DNA of 64,000 nucleotides, taken from the NCBI RefSeq assembly GCF_029502005.1, contig NZ_JAMQOT010000005.1, positions 368,991 to 432,990 on the forward strand, in the 5' to 3' direction. The position numbers were made by a program, and so were the translations under genes. This document shows, in pieces, positions 51,841 through 60,042 of the stretch. Each line of letters opens with the position of its first letter. The stretch's first letter is position 1. Below the pieces are notes generated by a model that saw nothing but the letters and a program-made list of their open reading frames with translations, did not search any database and had not been told where the DNA came from. Source of the DNA: Natrinema salsiterrestre. GTDB lineage: Archaea > Halobacteriota > Halobacteria > Halobacteriales > Natrialbaceae.

Positions 51841-52272
51841 TCACCCGTCGTTTCGTGGCAACGCGACCACCGGAACCGAGGCCTCCTTCACCAGTCGACG
51901 AGCCGTATCGCCGGTGAGCAGTTCCACGAACCGGCTTCCGTCGCGAGGCTCGAAGACGACGGCGTCGACGTCCCGCTCGAGCGCCGCCTCGAAAATCGTC
52001 TCGACGACGTCGGTACCGAAGAGGATCGCCGTCTCGACGGTTCCGTCCCGCCCCTCGAGCGGTCCGCGGGTGCGCTCGAAGATTTCTTGGGCGTACTCCT
52101 CGCGCTGCTCCACCGACGCCTTGTCAGGCGCGCCGCCGGCCTTCTCGATCACGTTGACGACCAGCACCGTACTCGAGGGGGAGAGATACGGTGCGAGCGC
52201 CGCCGCGGTCCGCTCCCCGTCGTCGGGATCGGCCACGGGGACGAGAACCGTCCCGTCGAACGTCAACGACAT
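51841..52272 (-). CDS. Universal stress protein
   Basis: This 143-residue UspA-type alpha/beta protein starts with TVLVPVADPDDGERTAAALAP and ends with SVPVVALPRNDG. The G-x2-G-x9-G-S/T ATP motif seen in ATP-binding members is not clear, so it may be of the non-binding class. Haloarchaea have many Usp copies. It lies 168 bp downstream of the hydroxyacid dehydrogenase on the same strand. Confidence 0.88.
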   Translation of the reverse strand: MSLTFDGTVLVPVADPDDGERTAAALAPYLSPSSTVLVVNVIEKAGGAPDKASVEQREEYAQEIFERTRGPLEGRDGTVETAILFGTDVVETIFEAALERDVDAVVFEPRDGSRFVELLTGDTARRLVKEASVPVVALPRNDG

Positions 52273-52440
52273 GGATCGCCTCCGGGCGCTGCGCCGCGTC
52301 CTGCTCGAGCGGGTCGATCGGCCAGTGATAGGTCCATACGCGTGATTCGGCGCAGGGAGTCAAAAAGGTGCGTCGAACGGCTTCGCGGAGACTCGAGCGG
52401 CTGCCGGCGGGAGCAAACGTGGATCGGACGTGGATACCGA

Positions 52441-53412
52441 TCAGGGCAGCACCTGATTCTCGAAGGCGGCGTCCGATCCCGACTCGTCGAATCGGCGGAC
52501 GTTTTCGGCGACGATGTCGGCCAGCCGGCTGTAGTAGTTCGGCGTGTGGCCCGCGTTGTGGGGCGTGATCTGGACGTTCTCGAAGTTCCACAGCGGGTGC
52601 TCCTCGGGCAGGGGCTCGGGATCGGTGACGTCCAGCGATGCACCGCGGATCCAGTTCGAGCGCAGCGCCGCGACGAGCGCGTCCGTGTCGACGACCGGCC
52701 CGCGGGCGATATTGATCAGTACCGACTCGGGATCCATCGTGACGAACGCTTCCTCGTCGATCAGTCCGCGCGTCGTCTCCGTCAGCGGACACGCGAGCAC
52801 GAGGTAATCCGTCCGCGCAAGCGCGTCGTCGAACGCCTCGTCCCCGAACCCGACCACTTCGTCCGTCGGCCCGCCCTTCTCGGGTGTGTAGCGCACCCCG
52901 ATCGTGTCGACGCCGAAGGGCTCGAGGCGGTCGCAGACGGACTGTCCGATCGCACCGAGACCGACGACGGTGACCGTCGACCCCTGCAGTTCGGTGGCCT
53001 TGTAGTGGCGCCACTCGCGGCGGCGCTGGCGGCGCGCGCCGACGTGGAAGCGGCGCGTGAAGTACAGGATCGCGCCCAGCACGTGTTCACCGATGTTCGG
53101 TCCGTGGACGCCCGAGGCGTTCGTCACTGCGACGCCTCGGTCCGCGAGTTCGTCGAGGGGGAGATGTCCGGTACCCGCGTAGGCACACGCGAAGACTTCG
53201 AGGCTGTCTGCGGCCTCGAGCAGGTCGTCCTCGAGGGTCATGCCGGTGACGAAGCGGGCGTCCCGAATCGCCGCGCGCTCTTCGGCGGGCGTTCGCGCGA
53301 GCGCGACGGTGTGGTCCGGCAGTCGGTCCCGGATCGCGTCGGCGTACTGTTCGATCGGCGTCCCGTGGGTTCCCTTCCGGAGGACGAGCACGTCCGCGTC
53401 GTCGTCGGTCAT
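52441..53412 (-). CDS. D-2-hydroxyacid dehydrogenase
   Basis: The 323-residue NAD(P)-dependent enzyme has the Rossmann motif VVGLGAIGQSVCDRL near 145. The Arg in NIARGPVVD, Glu in DVTDPEPLPEEHPLW and His in ITPHNAGHT complete the catalytic triad. The substrate could be 3-phosphoglycerate, glyoxylate or another 2-keto acid; no ACT domain is present. Starts at ATG 53412; upstream residues in the open frame are extra. Confidence 0.92.
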   Translation of the reverse strand: MTDDDADVLVLRKGTHGTPIEQYADAIRDRLPDHTVALARTPAEERAAIRDARFVTGMTLEDDLLEAADSLEVFACAYAGTGHLPLDELADRGVAVTNASGVHGPNIGEHVLGAILYFTRRFHVGARRQRRREWRHYKATELQGSTVTVVGLGAIGQSVCDRLEPFGVDTIGVRYTPEKGGPTDEVVGFGDEAFDDALARTDYLVLACPLTETTRGLIDEEAFVTMDPESVLINIARGPVVDTDALVAALRSNWIRGASLDVTDPEPLPEEHPLWNFENVQITPHNAGHTPNYYSRLADIVAENVRRFDESGSDAAFENQVLP

Positions 53413-53529
53413 GTCCGGAGCGTCGGTCGGTGCGATCAAAAGGGTTCGTCTCGCGGCACCGCGATCGGATCGATCGTCCATAAATTCGCCTCGCAGTTTT
53501 TATAATGGCTCAATGAGTCTCCACGGCGT

Positions 53530-54921
53530 ATGGAACGCGTAGACGTCGCGATCGTCGGCGGGGGTCCCGCTGGTGCATCCGCGGCCGAACGGGCCGCCGC
53601 CCACGGCGCAGAGACGGTCCTCTTCGAGCAGGGGGTGCCCCGAGAGGACCGCGAGGGGCCGGGACCGGATTCGACCGACGCCGCCGGGATGCTCGACTAC
53701 TGGATCGACATCATGGGGTTCGACTATCGAGAGATTCCCGACGAGGTCATCCACCGGGAACTCGAGGCGACCGAGTTCGTTGGACCGAACAGCCGCGTCG
53801 AATTGACCTCGACCGGCATGGAGGCCACCTATCCCAAGTTCGGATACACCTTCCACCGCGCGCGCATGGACGACTGGCTCCACGAACGCGCGGCCGACGC
53901 GGGCGCTGACCTGCGCGTCGGCACCGGCGTGAAGGACCTCGAGACCGACCTGCGAGCCTCGAGTTCGAAGGGACCGACCCACACGCTGACGCTCTCGAAC
54001 GGCGACGAGCTCGAGGCCCAGTACGTCGTCCTCGCGGACGGGCCACAGCGCCGAATCACGCTCGACGCCCTCGATCAGTTCACGGGACCCGGCCGGAGCG
54101 TCTCCGATCACCTCTCGCCGCCCGAGGCGAACCACATCGCCTACCAGGAGTATCGGGAGTTTCCGGACGAACTCTTCGCGGAGTTCGAGGACACGTTGAA
54201 GTTCTGGTGGGGGTACATGCCCGGCGAAACGGCCTATCCCTGGGTCTTCCCGAACGACGGCACGGTCGCTCGCGTCGGGCTCACGATGCCCATCGGGATG
54301 ACCCTCGAGGACGTGGACGACCCCGGATCCTACAAGCTCCTGCGGCCGGACGACGAGCGGATCCCCTCGGGGGCGGAGTACATCACGCGCCTGCTCGAGC
54401 AGGAGTACGGCGACGAGTACGACGTCGAGGAAGACATTCCGCGCGTCGAGGACCGCGGCAAATCGAAGGGGACGGAAACCTATCCGATCTCCTCGACGCG
54501 ACCGATCGAGTCGCCCGTCGGCGCGAACATCGCCGTCGCCGGCGGCGCGATGGGGACGACCTCCGCCTTCCACGAAGGCGGCTACCACGTCGCCGTCCGC
54601 ACCGGCAAGATCGCCGGCCGTCTGGCCGCGACGGACTCGCTCGCGAACTACAACGACGTCTGGAAGCGCGCGATCGGCGACGAGATCCTGCGCAACGTCG
54701 CCTTCGCCGATATCGTCGCCGACTACGGCCCCGACGACTGGGACTGGGCCTTCGACACCATCAACGACATGCAGGGTACCGGGTCGGACAACGCGCTGGT
54801 CAGCAAGAAGTTCTCCGCCGGCCTCGACGCCGCGAAGGTCATGGCGACGTACAAACGACAGAAATTCAAGTACCGCGGCGGCGGGTACGTCCAGCTCTCG
54901 GAGGACGACTACTTCTACTGA
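53530..54921 (+). CDS. Geranylgeranyl reductase family flavoprotein
   Basis: This 463-residue FAD enzyme saturates isoprenoid chains of archaeal membrane lipids or menaquinone side chains. It begins with the dinucleotide motif VDVAIVGGGPAGASAAERAAAHG. The FAD-binding DG segment (DGPQRR) is near 175 and the GD-like AVAGGAMGTTSAFHEGGY near 335. Several paralogues exist in haloarchaea; this one's exact substrate is not shown by sequence. It diverges from the dehydrogenase gene across 117 bp. Confidence 0.88.
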   Translation: MERVDVAIVGGGPAGASAAERAAAHGAETVLFEQGVPREDREGPGPDSTDAAGMLDYWIDIMGFDYREIPDEVIHRELEATEFVGPNSRVELTSTGMEATYPKFGYTFHRARMDDWLHERAADAGADLRVGTGVKDLETDLRASSSKGPTHTLTLSNGDELEAQYVVLADGPQRRITLDALDQFTGPGRSVSDHLSPPEANHIAYQEYREFPDELFAEFEDTLKFWWGYMPGETAYPWVFPNDGTVARVGLTMPIGMTLEDVDDPGSYKLLRPDDERIPSGAEYITRLLEQEYGDEYDVEEDIPRVEDRGKSKGTETYPISSTRPIESPVGANIAVAGGAMGTTSAFHEGGYHVAVRTGKIAGRLAATDSLANYNDVWKRAIGDEILRNVAFADIVADYGPDDWDWAFDTINDMQGTGSDNALVSKKFSAGLDAAKVMATYKRQKFKYRGGGYVQLSEDDYFY

Positions 54922-55066
54922 GCCGACCGTTCTGCGGTTTCCCGGGGTTCTGACGACTGGTCACGCGAGCTCGCGCCTGCGGTCGACGGTGGCGCTATGG
55001 CTGTATCAGCAGCCTAACTGCCCGTACGCCGTGGTCCTTTTTCCGGGCCGACGTGGAAGCGGGGAT

Positions 55067-55981
55067 ATGGCCTCTGGTGGCCGCGCCGATCCGCCCGACG
55101 AGAACGGTCCTCGAGCCGACGGCTCCGATCACCGCGTTCCCGGGGGGCAGGCACCCGAAGAGTACGGCGATCACCGCGGCCGCGGCGACCACGACGATCA
55201 CGGCCACGAACACCGGAGTCGCTGGCCGCTGATCGCCGCCGCCGGGGCCGCCGGGCTCTACGGCGGAGCCGCCGTCTCCATCCTCGGACGCGAGACCGGA
55301 CTCCTCCCGCCGCTGCTCGGCGTCGGCCTCGCCGTCGTCGGGACCGTCGTCCTGCTGGCCGGCGTCTTGGGCTGGCTCGAGCAGGCGTTTTTAGCACCCG
55401 CTCGAGACGCACAGGGCGTGTCCAAGTCCCGCGAATCGTACGTCTCGACGACGCTCCTCTTCCTCGCGACCGACGTGTCGACGTTCGGCGCGCTGTTCAT
55501 CTACTACGCCTTCGTCAGAATCGGGAGCTGGCCGCCCGAGGAGCTCCCGCCGCTGCTGGGCTCGCTCGTGCTCGTCAACACCGCCGTTCTGGTCACCAGC
55601 AGCGTCACCTTCCACTACGCACACGAGGCGCTCGAGGGCGGCGACCGGCGGCGATTCCTCGGCCTTCTCGGGACGACGCTCGGACTCGGCCTAGTGTTTC
55701 TCGCCGGTCAGGTCTACGAGTACTACGAGTTCGTCACCGCGGAAGGATTCACGCTCGCGAGCGGGGTCTTCGGGACCGCCTTCTTCGGCCTGACCGGGCT
55801 CCACGGATTCCACGTCGCCCTCGGCGTCGCCGGTATCGCCGTGCTCTGTTGGCGGACGCTTCGGGGCCACTACGGCCCGGATCGAGACACGTCAGTCGCG
55901 ACCGTCTCGCTGTACTGGCACTTCGTCGACGTCGTCTGGCTCGTCCTCGTCGCCGTCCTCTACGTCGGCGCATCGGTATGA
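55067..55981 (+). CDS. coxC: Heme-copper oxidase subunit III
   Basis: The 304-residue protein has a His/Asp-rich hydrophilic N-terminus (DHRGRGDHDDHGHEHR), then seven membrane helices. The subunit III signatures are SYVSTTLLFLATDVSTFGALFIYYAFV, FGLTGLHGFHVALGV and YWHFVDVVWLVLVAV. It belongs to the aerobic terminal oxidase whose subunits I and II lie 4-8 kb away. ATG 55067 is the natural start; the open frame upstream reads as noise. Confidence 0.92.
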   Translation: MASGGRADPPDENGPRADGSDHRVPGGQAPEEYGDHRGRGDHDDHGHEHRSRWPLIAAAGAAGLYGGAAVSILGRETGLLPPLLGVGLAVVGTVVLLAGVLGWLEQAFLAPARDAQGVSKSRESYVSTTLLFLATDVSTFGALFIYYAFVRIGSWPPEELPPLLGSLVLVNTAVLVTSSVTFHYAHEALEGGDRRRFLGLLGTTLGLGLVFLAGQVYEYYEFVTAEGFTLASGVFGTAFFGLTGLHGFHVALGVAGIAVLCWRTLRGHYGPDRDTSVATVSLYWHFVDVVWLVLVAVLYVGASV

Positions 55982-56040
55982 CGGTCTCGAGGCGAGGCGA
56001 CAACGGTCCGGCGAAAACCGCCACGAGCGTCAGCGGGCAC

Positions 56041-57738
56041 TCACACCGGTGGTTCGGCGTAGGGATCCTCGACCGCTCGAGCCCACTGCGCCAACCACTC
56101 CCGAAGCCCAGTGTCGGGAACCGACAGCGAGTGTGCGGTTTCCTCGAGGGTCGGATAGCCGCCGACTTCCTCCTGACTGTCGATGATCGCCCCCGACTGC
56201 TGCTGAACATCGTCGATGAGTCGGCGGTCGTGGGGCGTCCGGTCTGCCGGACGCGCACCCGCGTTCACGACGGCGTGATCGAGCACGTACCGGTTCGGCA
56301 ATGCGTCCAAACTGTCGGGCCACAGCGGTCGGGACTCGAGTTCCGTCACGTCTCCGGTGAGCGGCGCGTTCACGTCGGAGGTGTTGTCCGCGAGGTACGC
56401 GCGACCGTGTTGGATGACGTAGTCCTCCGAAGAGTACGGCGTTCGGCGGTATGTGTTGCCGACGATATCAGCGACGGCGTCGTCGTCCAGGTTCGTGACC
56501 TCGTTACCGGCCGCGATCACGTTGTTGACCGCGACGCTTCTGGTTCCGGACTTCAGTCTCGGCTGTCGGTTGTCGCTCTGGGCCCAGACGTTCCCCAGGA
56601 GGGCGACGTCCGTGGCGTCGTCACCGACGAGCGTCCCCGCGGAGTGTGGGTACGGCCCGCTGGCGTCGTGAAGCCCCTCCGCGATGAGGTTGTTCGAGAG
56701 CGTCGTCCGGTCGGTCCGGTAGCCGACCGACATGACCTCGTCGACGCTCCATGTCGCGGTGCAGTGGTCGATGACGTTGTTCGACGTCCCGTGACCGGTG
56801 TTGATCGCGTCGGGAGTCCAGTCGCGCTCGTTGCCGGCGTCGCCCGGTTTCGACCGGATGTGCTGGACGATGCAGTCGTTCGCGCCGATGGAGAACTGCC
56901 CTCGGACGAGGGTGATCCCCGGCGAGGGTGCCGTCTGGCCGGCCAGGAACAATTTATCGTTTTCGACCGTGAGCCACTGCTCCTCGAGATCGATGACGCC
57001 GCCGACCTCGAAGACGACCACGCGCGGCCCGCTGGCGTTGACGGCCGCCGCCAACGCTTCCCGGGTCAACTCCGTGACCCTGATAACGCGGGTGTCGTCG
57101 TCCAGCCACTCGGCCGCCGTCGCGAACCCGTCGTCGGGTGCGAAGTGAGATTCCGGTTCCGCCGCCGACCCCGAGTCATCGCCGCCGTCCGAAACCTCCG
57201 TAAACCGGAAGTGCTGGTTGGCACTGTTCCCCCATCCCCACTGCTGGAGCGACGCGCCGTGGTTCGTTGACCCACCTGTAACGTCGAGAACGAGACCGCT
57301 ACCGACGTTTTCGATGCGGTATCGATCACCGGTGACGTGTTCGATGCGGAACCGCTGCCTAGGCCGATCCAACCAGTCCCACTGCTCGACCGCTGCGCCG
57401 TGGCCGTCGGTCCCCCCGTCGATCGTCAGCGCCTTGCCAGTGTAGTCGTTGATGAGACGGTATTCGTCACCGTCACCGACCCGTTGGACGTGCCATTTCT
57501 GGTTTTCTCCCCGCCACCATCCCCACTGCTGGACGGCCCCGCCGTTCGCTGTCGACCCTCCCTCGACGTCGAGAACCAGACCCGAATGGGCGGCTTCGAT
57601 ACGGTACGTTTCGCCTGCCAAACGGTCATCAGTCCCCGTGTTTGACGAACCGGTGACGCTCCCGGCCGCGCTACCCAGTACCCCCATCGATGCGACTGCC
57701 GCGAGATACGATCTGCGTGTTTCGTTTCTGTCTCCCAT
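56041..57738 (-). CDS. Exported ricin-B/pectate-lyase-like polysaccharide-active protein
   Basis: The 565 residues begin with a Tat signal (RNETRRSYLAAVASMGVLGS). A ricin-type lectin domain follows (about 42-185), with three QxW repeats (QWGWWRGENQKW, QWDWLDRPRQRF, QWGWGNSANQHF). The rest is a right-handed beta-helix resembling pectate lyase (family PL1-like), with VIDHCTATWSVDEVMSVGY characteristic of the helix and a charged Asp-rich zone. It is exported and acts on a carbohydrate; the substrate is probably plant-like pectin or a related polysaccharide. It interrupts the cox gene cluster and lies in the opposite orientation. Confidence 0.85.
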   Translation of the reverse strand: MGDRNETRRSYLAAVASMGVLGSAAGSVTGSSNTGTDDRLAGETYRIEAAHSGLVLDVEGGSTANGGAVQQWGWWRGENQKWHVQRVGDGDEYRLINDYTGKALTIDGGTDGHGAAVEQWDWLDRPRQRFRIEHVTGDRYRIENVGSGLVLDVTGGSTNHGASLQQWGWGNSANQHFRFTEVSDGGDDSGSAAEPESHFAPDDGFATAAEWLDDDTRVIRVTELTREALAAAVNASGPRVVVFEVGGVIDLEEQWLTVENDKLFLAGQTAPSPGITLVRGQFSIGANDCIVQHIRSKPGDAGNERDWTPDAINTGHGTSNNVIDHCTATWSVDEVMSVGYRTDRTTLSNNLIAEGLHDASGPYPHSAGTLVGDDATDVALLGNVWAQSDNRQPRLKSGTRSVAVNNVIAAGNEVTNLDDDAVADIVGNTYRRTPYSSEDYVIQHGRAYLADNTSDVNAPLTGDVTELESRPLWPDSLDALPNRYVLDHAVVNAGARPADRTPHDRRLIDDVQQQSGAIIDSQEEVGGYPTLEETAHSLSVPDTGLREWLAQWARAVEDPYAEPPV

Positions 57739-58117
57739 CGTCCTTTCCCCTGAACTGCGACGGCTACCGTCGGTGTCTCTCCGCAGTAGCGCCGCGACCG
57801 TAATGCGTTGTTATATCACTTTAACCTATTGTAATTTTCTATATAATGGTTGTATAAAGTGAATAATGTGTGACGGAAATCGTCCACAAACTCCTGACCA
57901 CCCTGCTGGAAGCCGAAAAGCGGTCCACCGAAGACGGCTGCGGAGAACGCTCCCCAGTCTGCACCATAACTCCGACATATTGATGAGAATCGTCGCCGAC
58001 GACTCTCGAGACGCGGGAGCGACACCTGCCAACGGAACAGTACGAGACTCCCGGTAGCGGCCATGCATCGCACGGGCGTCCGTGGGACGGCCTTCACAAT
58101 CGAGTTCGCGGACTCGG
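57739..58117. other. AT-rich promoter region of the lectin/lyase gene and gene-free DNA
   Basis: Bases 57795-57880 are AT-rich (several TTATA and ATATA runs), strongly different from the GC-rich neighbours and suitable for a regulated promoter. The rest of the 380 bp has no supported gene; a minus-strand frame (57816-58121) has an odd FQQGGQEFVDDF segment but is not convincing. Confidence 0.45.
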
Positions 58118-58315
58118 TCACTCGAGATCGATCTCGAGGACGTGTAGCCTCGGTGAGTTACACTCACAGAAATTCGACTGACCGAGGGGCTGCAGACTGC
58201 CATCGGGCCGAATCTGGACGATACCGATCTCCTCACAACGGTCACATCTGGCGGCCACTCGTTGGTTGTCGTCGTTGTCGCCCACCGGACTCACCTCGGG
58301 AGCGGATCGTACCAC
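58118..58315 (-). CDS. Small zinc-finger protein
   Basis: The 65-residue frame has CDRC near 24 and CEC near 50, plus a stretch GIVQIRPDGSLQPLGQSNF between them. The pattern is that of small haloarchaeal zinc ribbons. The start at 58315 may be too far up; a later GTG (within GDNDDN) is possible. No known family can be named. Confidence 0.5.
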   Translation of the reverse strand: MVRSAPEVSPVGDNDDNQRVAARCDRCEEIGIVQIRPDGSLQPLGQSNFCECNSPRLHVLEIDLE

Positions 58316-58539
58316 GGCGAGCGACGAAAAACCCCGGTGGTCGCCCGGTTACGGGGGACGGTGATACGAATGCTCAATTCGAGTGAGTCCGCAACCCGTC
58401 GACGAACTCCGCGGCCCTCGAGGCGACACGCTATCGGTATCCAGATGTCAGTCATTCGGTCAACCTATCGTCAGCGCCGACCGATCTCGCTCGAACTAGT
58501 ACCAGCCAGTCTTACGTTCACTACCGTCCACGACAGTGG

Positions 58540-58546
58540 TTTATTT
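58540..58546 (+). promoter_or_regulatory. TATA box of the manganese catalase gene
   Basis: TTTATTT lies 27-33 nt before ATG 58573, so the mRNA should start at or just before that ATG, supporting it as the start over the earlier GTG. Confidence 0.45.
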
Positions 58547-58572
58547 CGGTGGTTGTGGACAAAGTCGAGTGG

Positions 58573-59397
58573 ATGTTCTACCAAGAACCGGAGCTACAGT
58601 ACGAGGTCACCGTCGAACAACCGGACCCCCACTTCGCGAAGCTCCTCCAGCAAGCGATCGGTGGACAGGAAGGCGAGATGCGCGTCGCCCTCCAGTATAT
58701 GTTCCAGGCCTGGGCGGTTCCGGAGGACCACGCCGAATACCGGAACCTGTTGATGGAGACCGCCGCCGAGGAACTCGGCCACATCGAAATGCTCGCGTCG
58801 GCCGTCACGAAGAACCTCCGCGGCTCCTCGAAGAGCATGAGCGACGAGGTCGAAGAGACCGCGGAGGCGGCCGAGGCGATGACCGCACAGAGTCCGCGTC
58901 AGTTCCTCTCTTCCGGCGAGTCGGCGATGCCGGTCGACAGCAACGGCGTCCCCTTCACCGGAAACTACGTCGTCGCGTCGGGCAACCTCGCCGGCGACCT
59001 CTACGCGAACGTGATGGCGGAGGCGACCGGCCGTACCCTCGCGACCAGACTCTGGGAGTACACCGACGATCCCGGCATGAAGGACATGCTCTCGTACCTG
59101 ATCGCCCGCGACACCCAACACCAGAACCAGTGGCTGCAGGCCTTAGAGACGCTGGACGATCCGGTCCCCGTCCCGGCGAGCTTCCCGCAGGATCAGGAAA
59201 ACCAGGAGTACAACTACACGTTCATGTCGACGAGGCGTGACGAGCAGCCCGACCCCGAGATGCCCTGGACGCAGGGGGATTCGCCGGACGGCAACGGCCA
59301 GTTCTCCTACGCACCCGGCCAGCCGGGCGACGGAGAGGTCATCGCCCCCGACCCGGACCCGATGACGAACGACGAGCCCAACAGGACCGACGACTGA
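58573..59397 (+). CDS. Manganese catalase family protein
   Basis: This di-manganese non-haem catalase-type enzyme destroys H2O2. The start MFYQEPELQYEVTVEQPDP is the family-typical one, so I choose ATG 58573 over GTG 58549. Metal ligands lie in EGEMRVALQYMFQ (Glu) and in ETAAEELGHIEML and ARDTQHQNQW (Glu/His). The C-terminal 50 residues are Pro/Asp-rich and hydrophilic. Next to cytochrome oxidase genes it may guard against oxygen by-products. Confidence 0.93.
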   Translation: MFYQEPELQYEVTVEQPDPHFAKLLQQAIGGQEGEMRVALQYMFQAWAVPEDHAEYRNLLMETAAEELGHIEMLASAVTKNLRGSSKSMSDEVEETAEAAEAMTAQSPRQFLSSGESAMPVDSNGVPFTGNYVVASGNLAGDLYANVMAEATGRTLATRLWEYTDDPGMKDMLSYLIARDTQHQNQWLQALETLDDPVPVPASFPQDQENQEYNYTFMSTRRDEQPDPEMPWTQGDSPDGNGQFSYAPGQPGDGEVIAPDPDPMTNDEPNRTDD

Positions 59398-59457
59398 ATC
59401 GGCCGCCGTCTCGCGACGGCCCCGATATCGATCCATCAGTCCGTCCGGTCAGACCCC

Positions 59458-60042
59458 TCAGTCCGCCCGGTCACCCTGAATCCGCTCCTCGAAACCCGCC
59501 AACTTCCGATATATCGGCGGCGTCAGGACGCCGATGATTCCCAGAAGAATCCCGATCGCGCCGATCGGGAACAGCAACGGCGCGACGTCGAGACAGGAGT
59601 TTTGCGACGTGATCTGCACGTAGAAGCGATCGCCCTCGTACTCGACGAGCACCCCATCGAGCAACGCCTCCCGGTTCGCCAACTCGCCGTCGACTTTCGC
59701 CTCCCGGAGCGGGCTCTCGATCGCCTCCTCGAGGGCCTCTCGTTCGGCCGGCGAGAGTTCCCCCGCGGGCAGTGTTTCGATAGTCGCCGGCGGCGTCTCA
59801 CCGTCGGCCACGGGCTCCGCCGTGATACTGGGCGACCCACAGAGACCGATCCCGTCCTGAACGACGACGTAGCCCCCCGCGATCGCGAGGGGGAGACCGG
59901 CGGCGATCAGGAGGACGCCCAGAAAGGGGGCCGCATAGGTCAATACCAGCGATTCGGAAGATATCGTCGGCTCGATTGGACCAGTGCTATCGGTCGCGGG
60001 CGGTTCGGTCGCGTCGGGCGAAGCGTCCTCACCGTCGCTCAT
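59458..60042 (-). CDS. Two-helix membrane protein coupled to cytochrome oxidase subunit I
   Basis: The 194 residues have an acidic N-terminus (about 30), a hydrophobic helix (VLTYAAPFLGVLLIAAGLPLAIAGGYVVV), an extracytoplasmic soluble domain with two cysteines (GLCGS, NSCLD) and a second helix (LLFPIGAIGILLGIIGVL). ATG 60042 overlaps the subunit I stop (60039) by 4 nt, so it is translated with it and is probably an accessory subunit of the oxidase. Not a known subunit by sequence. Confidence 0.7.
   Translation of the reverse strand: MSDGEDASPDATEPPATDSTGPIEPTISSESLVLTYAAPFLGVLLIAAGLPLAIAGGYVVVQDGIGLCGSPSITAEPVADGETPPATIETLPAGELSPAEREALEEAIESPLREAKVDGELANREALLDGVLVEYEGDRFYVQITSQNSCLDVAPLLFPIGAIGILLGIIGVLTPPIYRKLAGFEERIQGDRAD

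Noticed and set aside
57816..58121. Minus-strand 101-residue frame ending in a Gln/Phe-rich segment
   Set aside because: Includes the AT-rich promoter zone, has no domain and no start signal.
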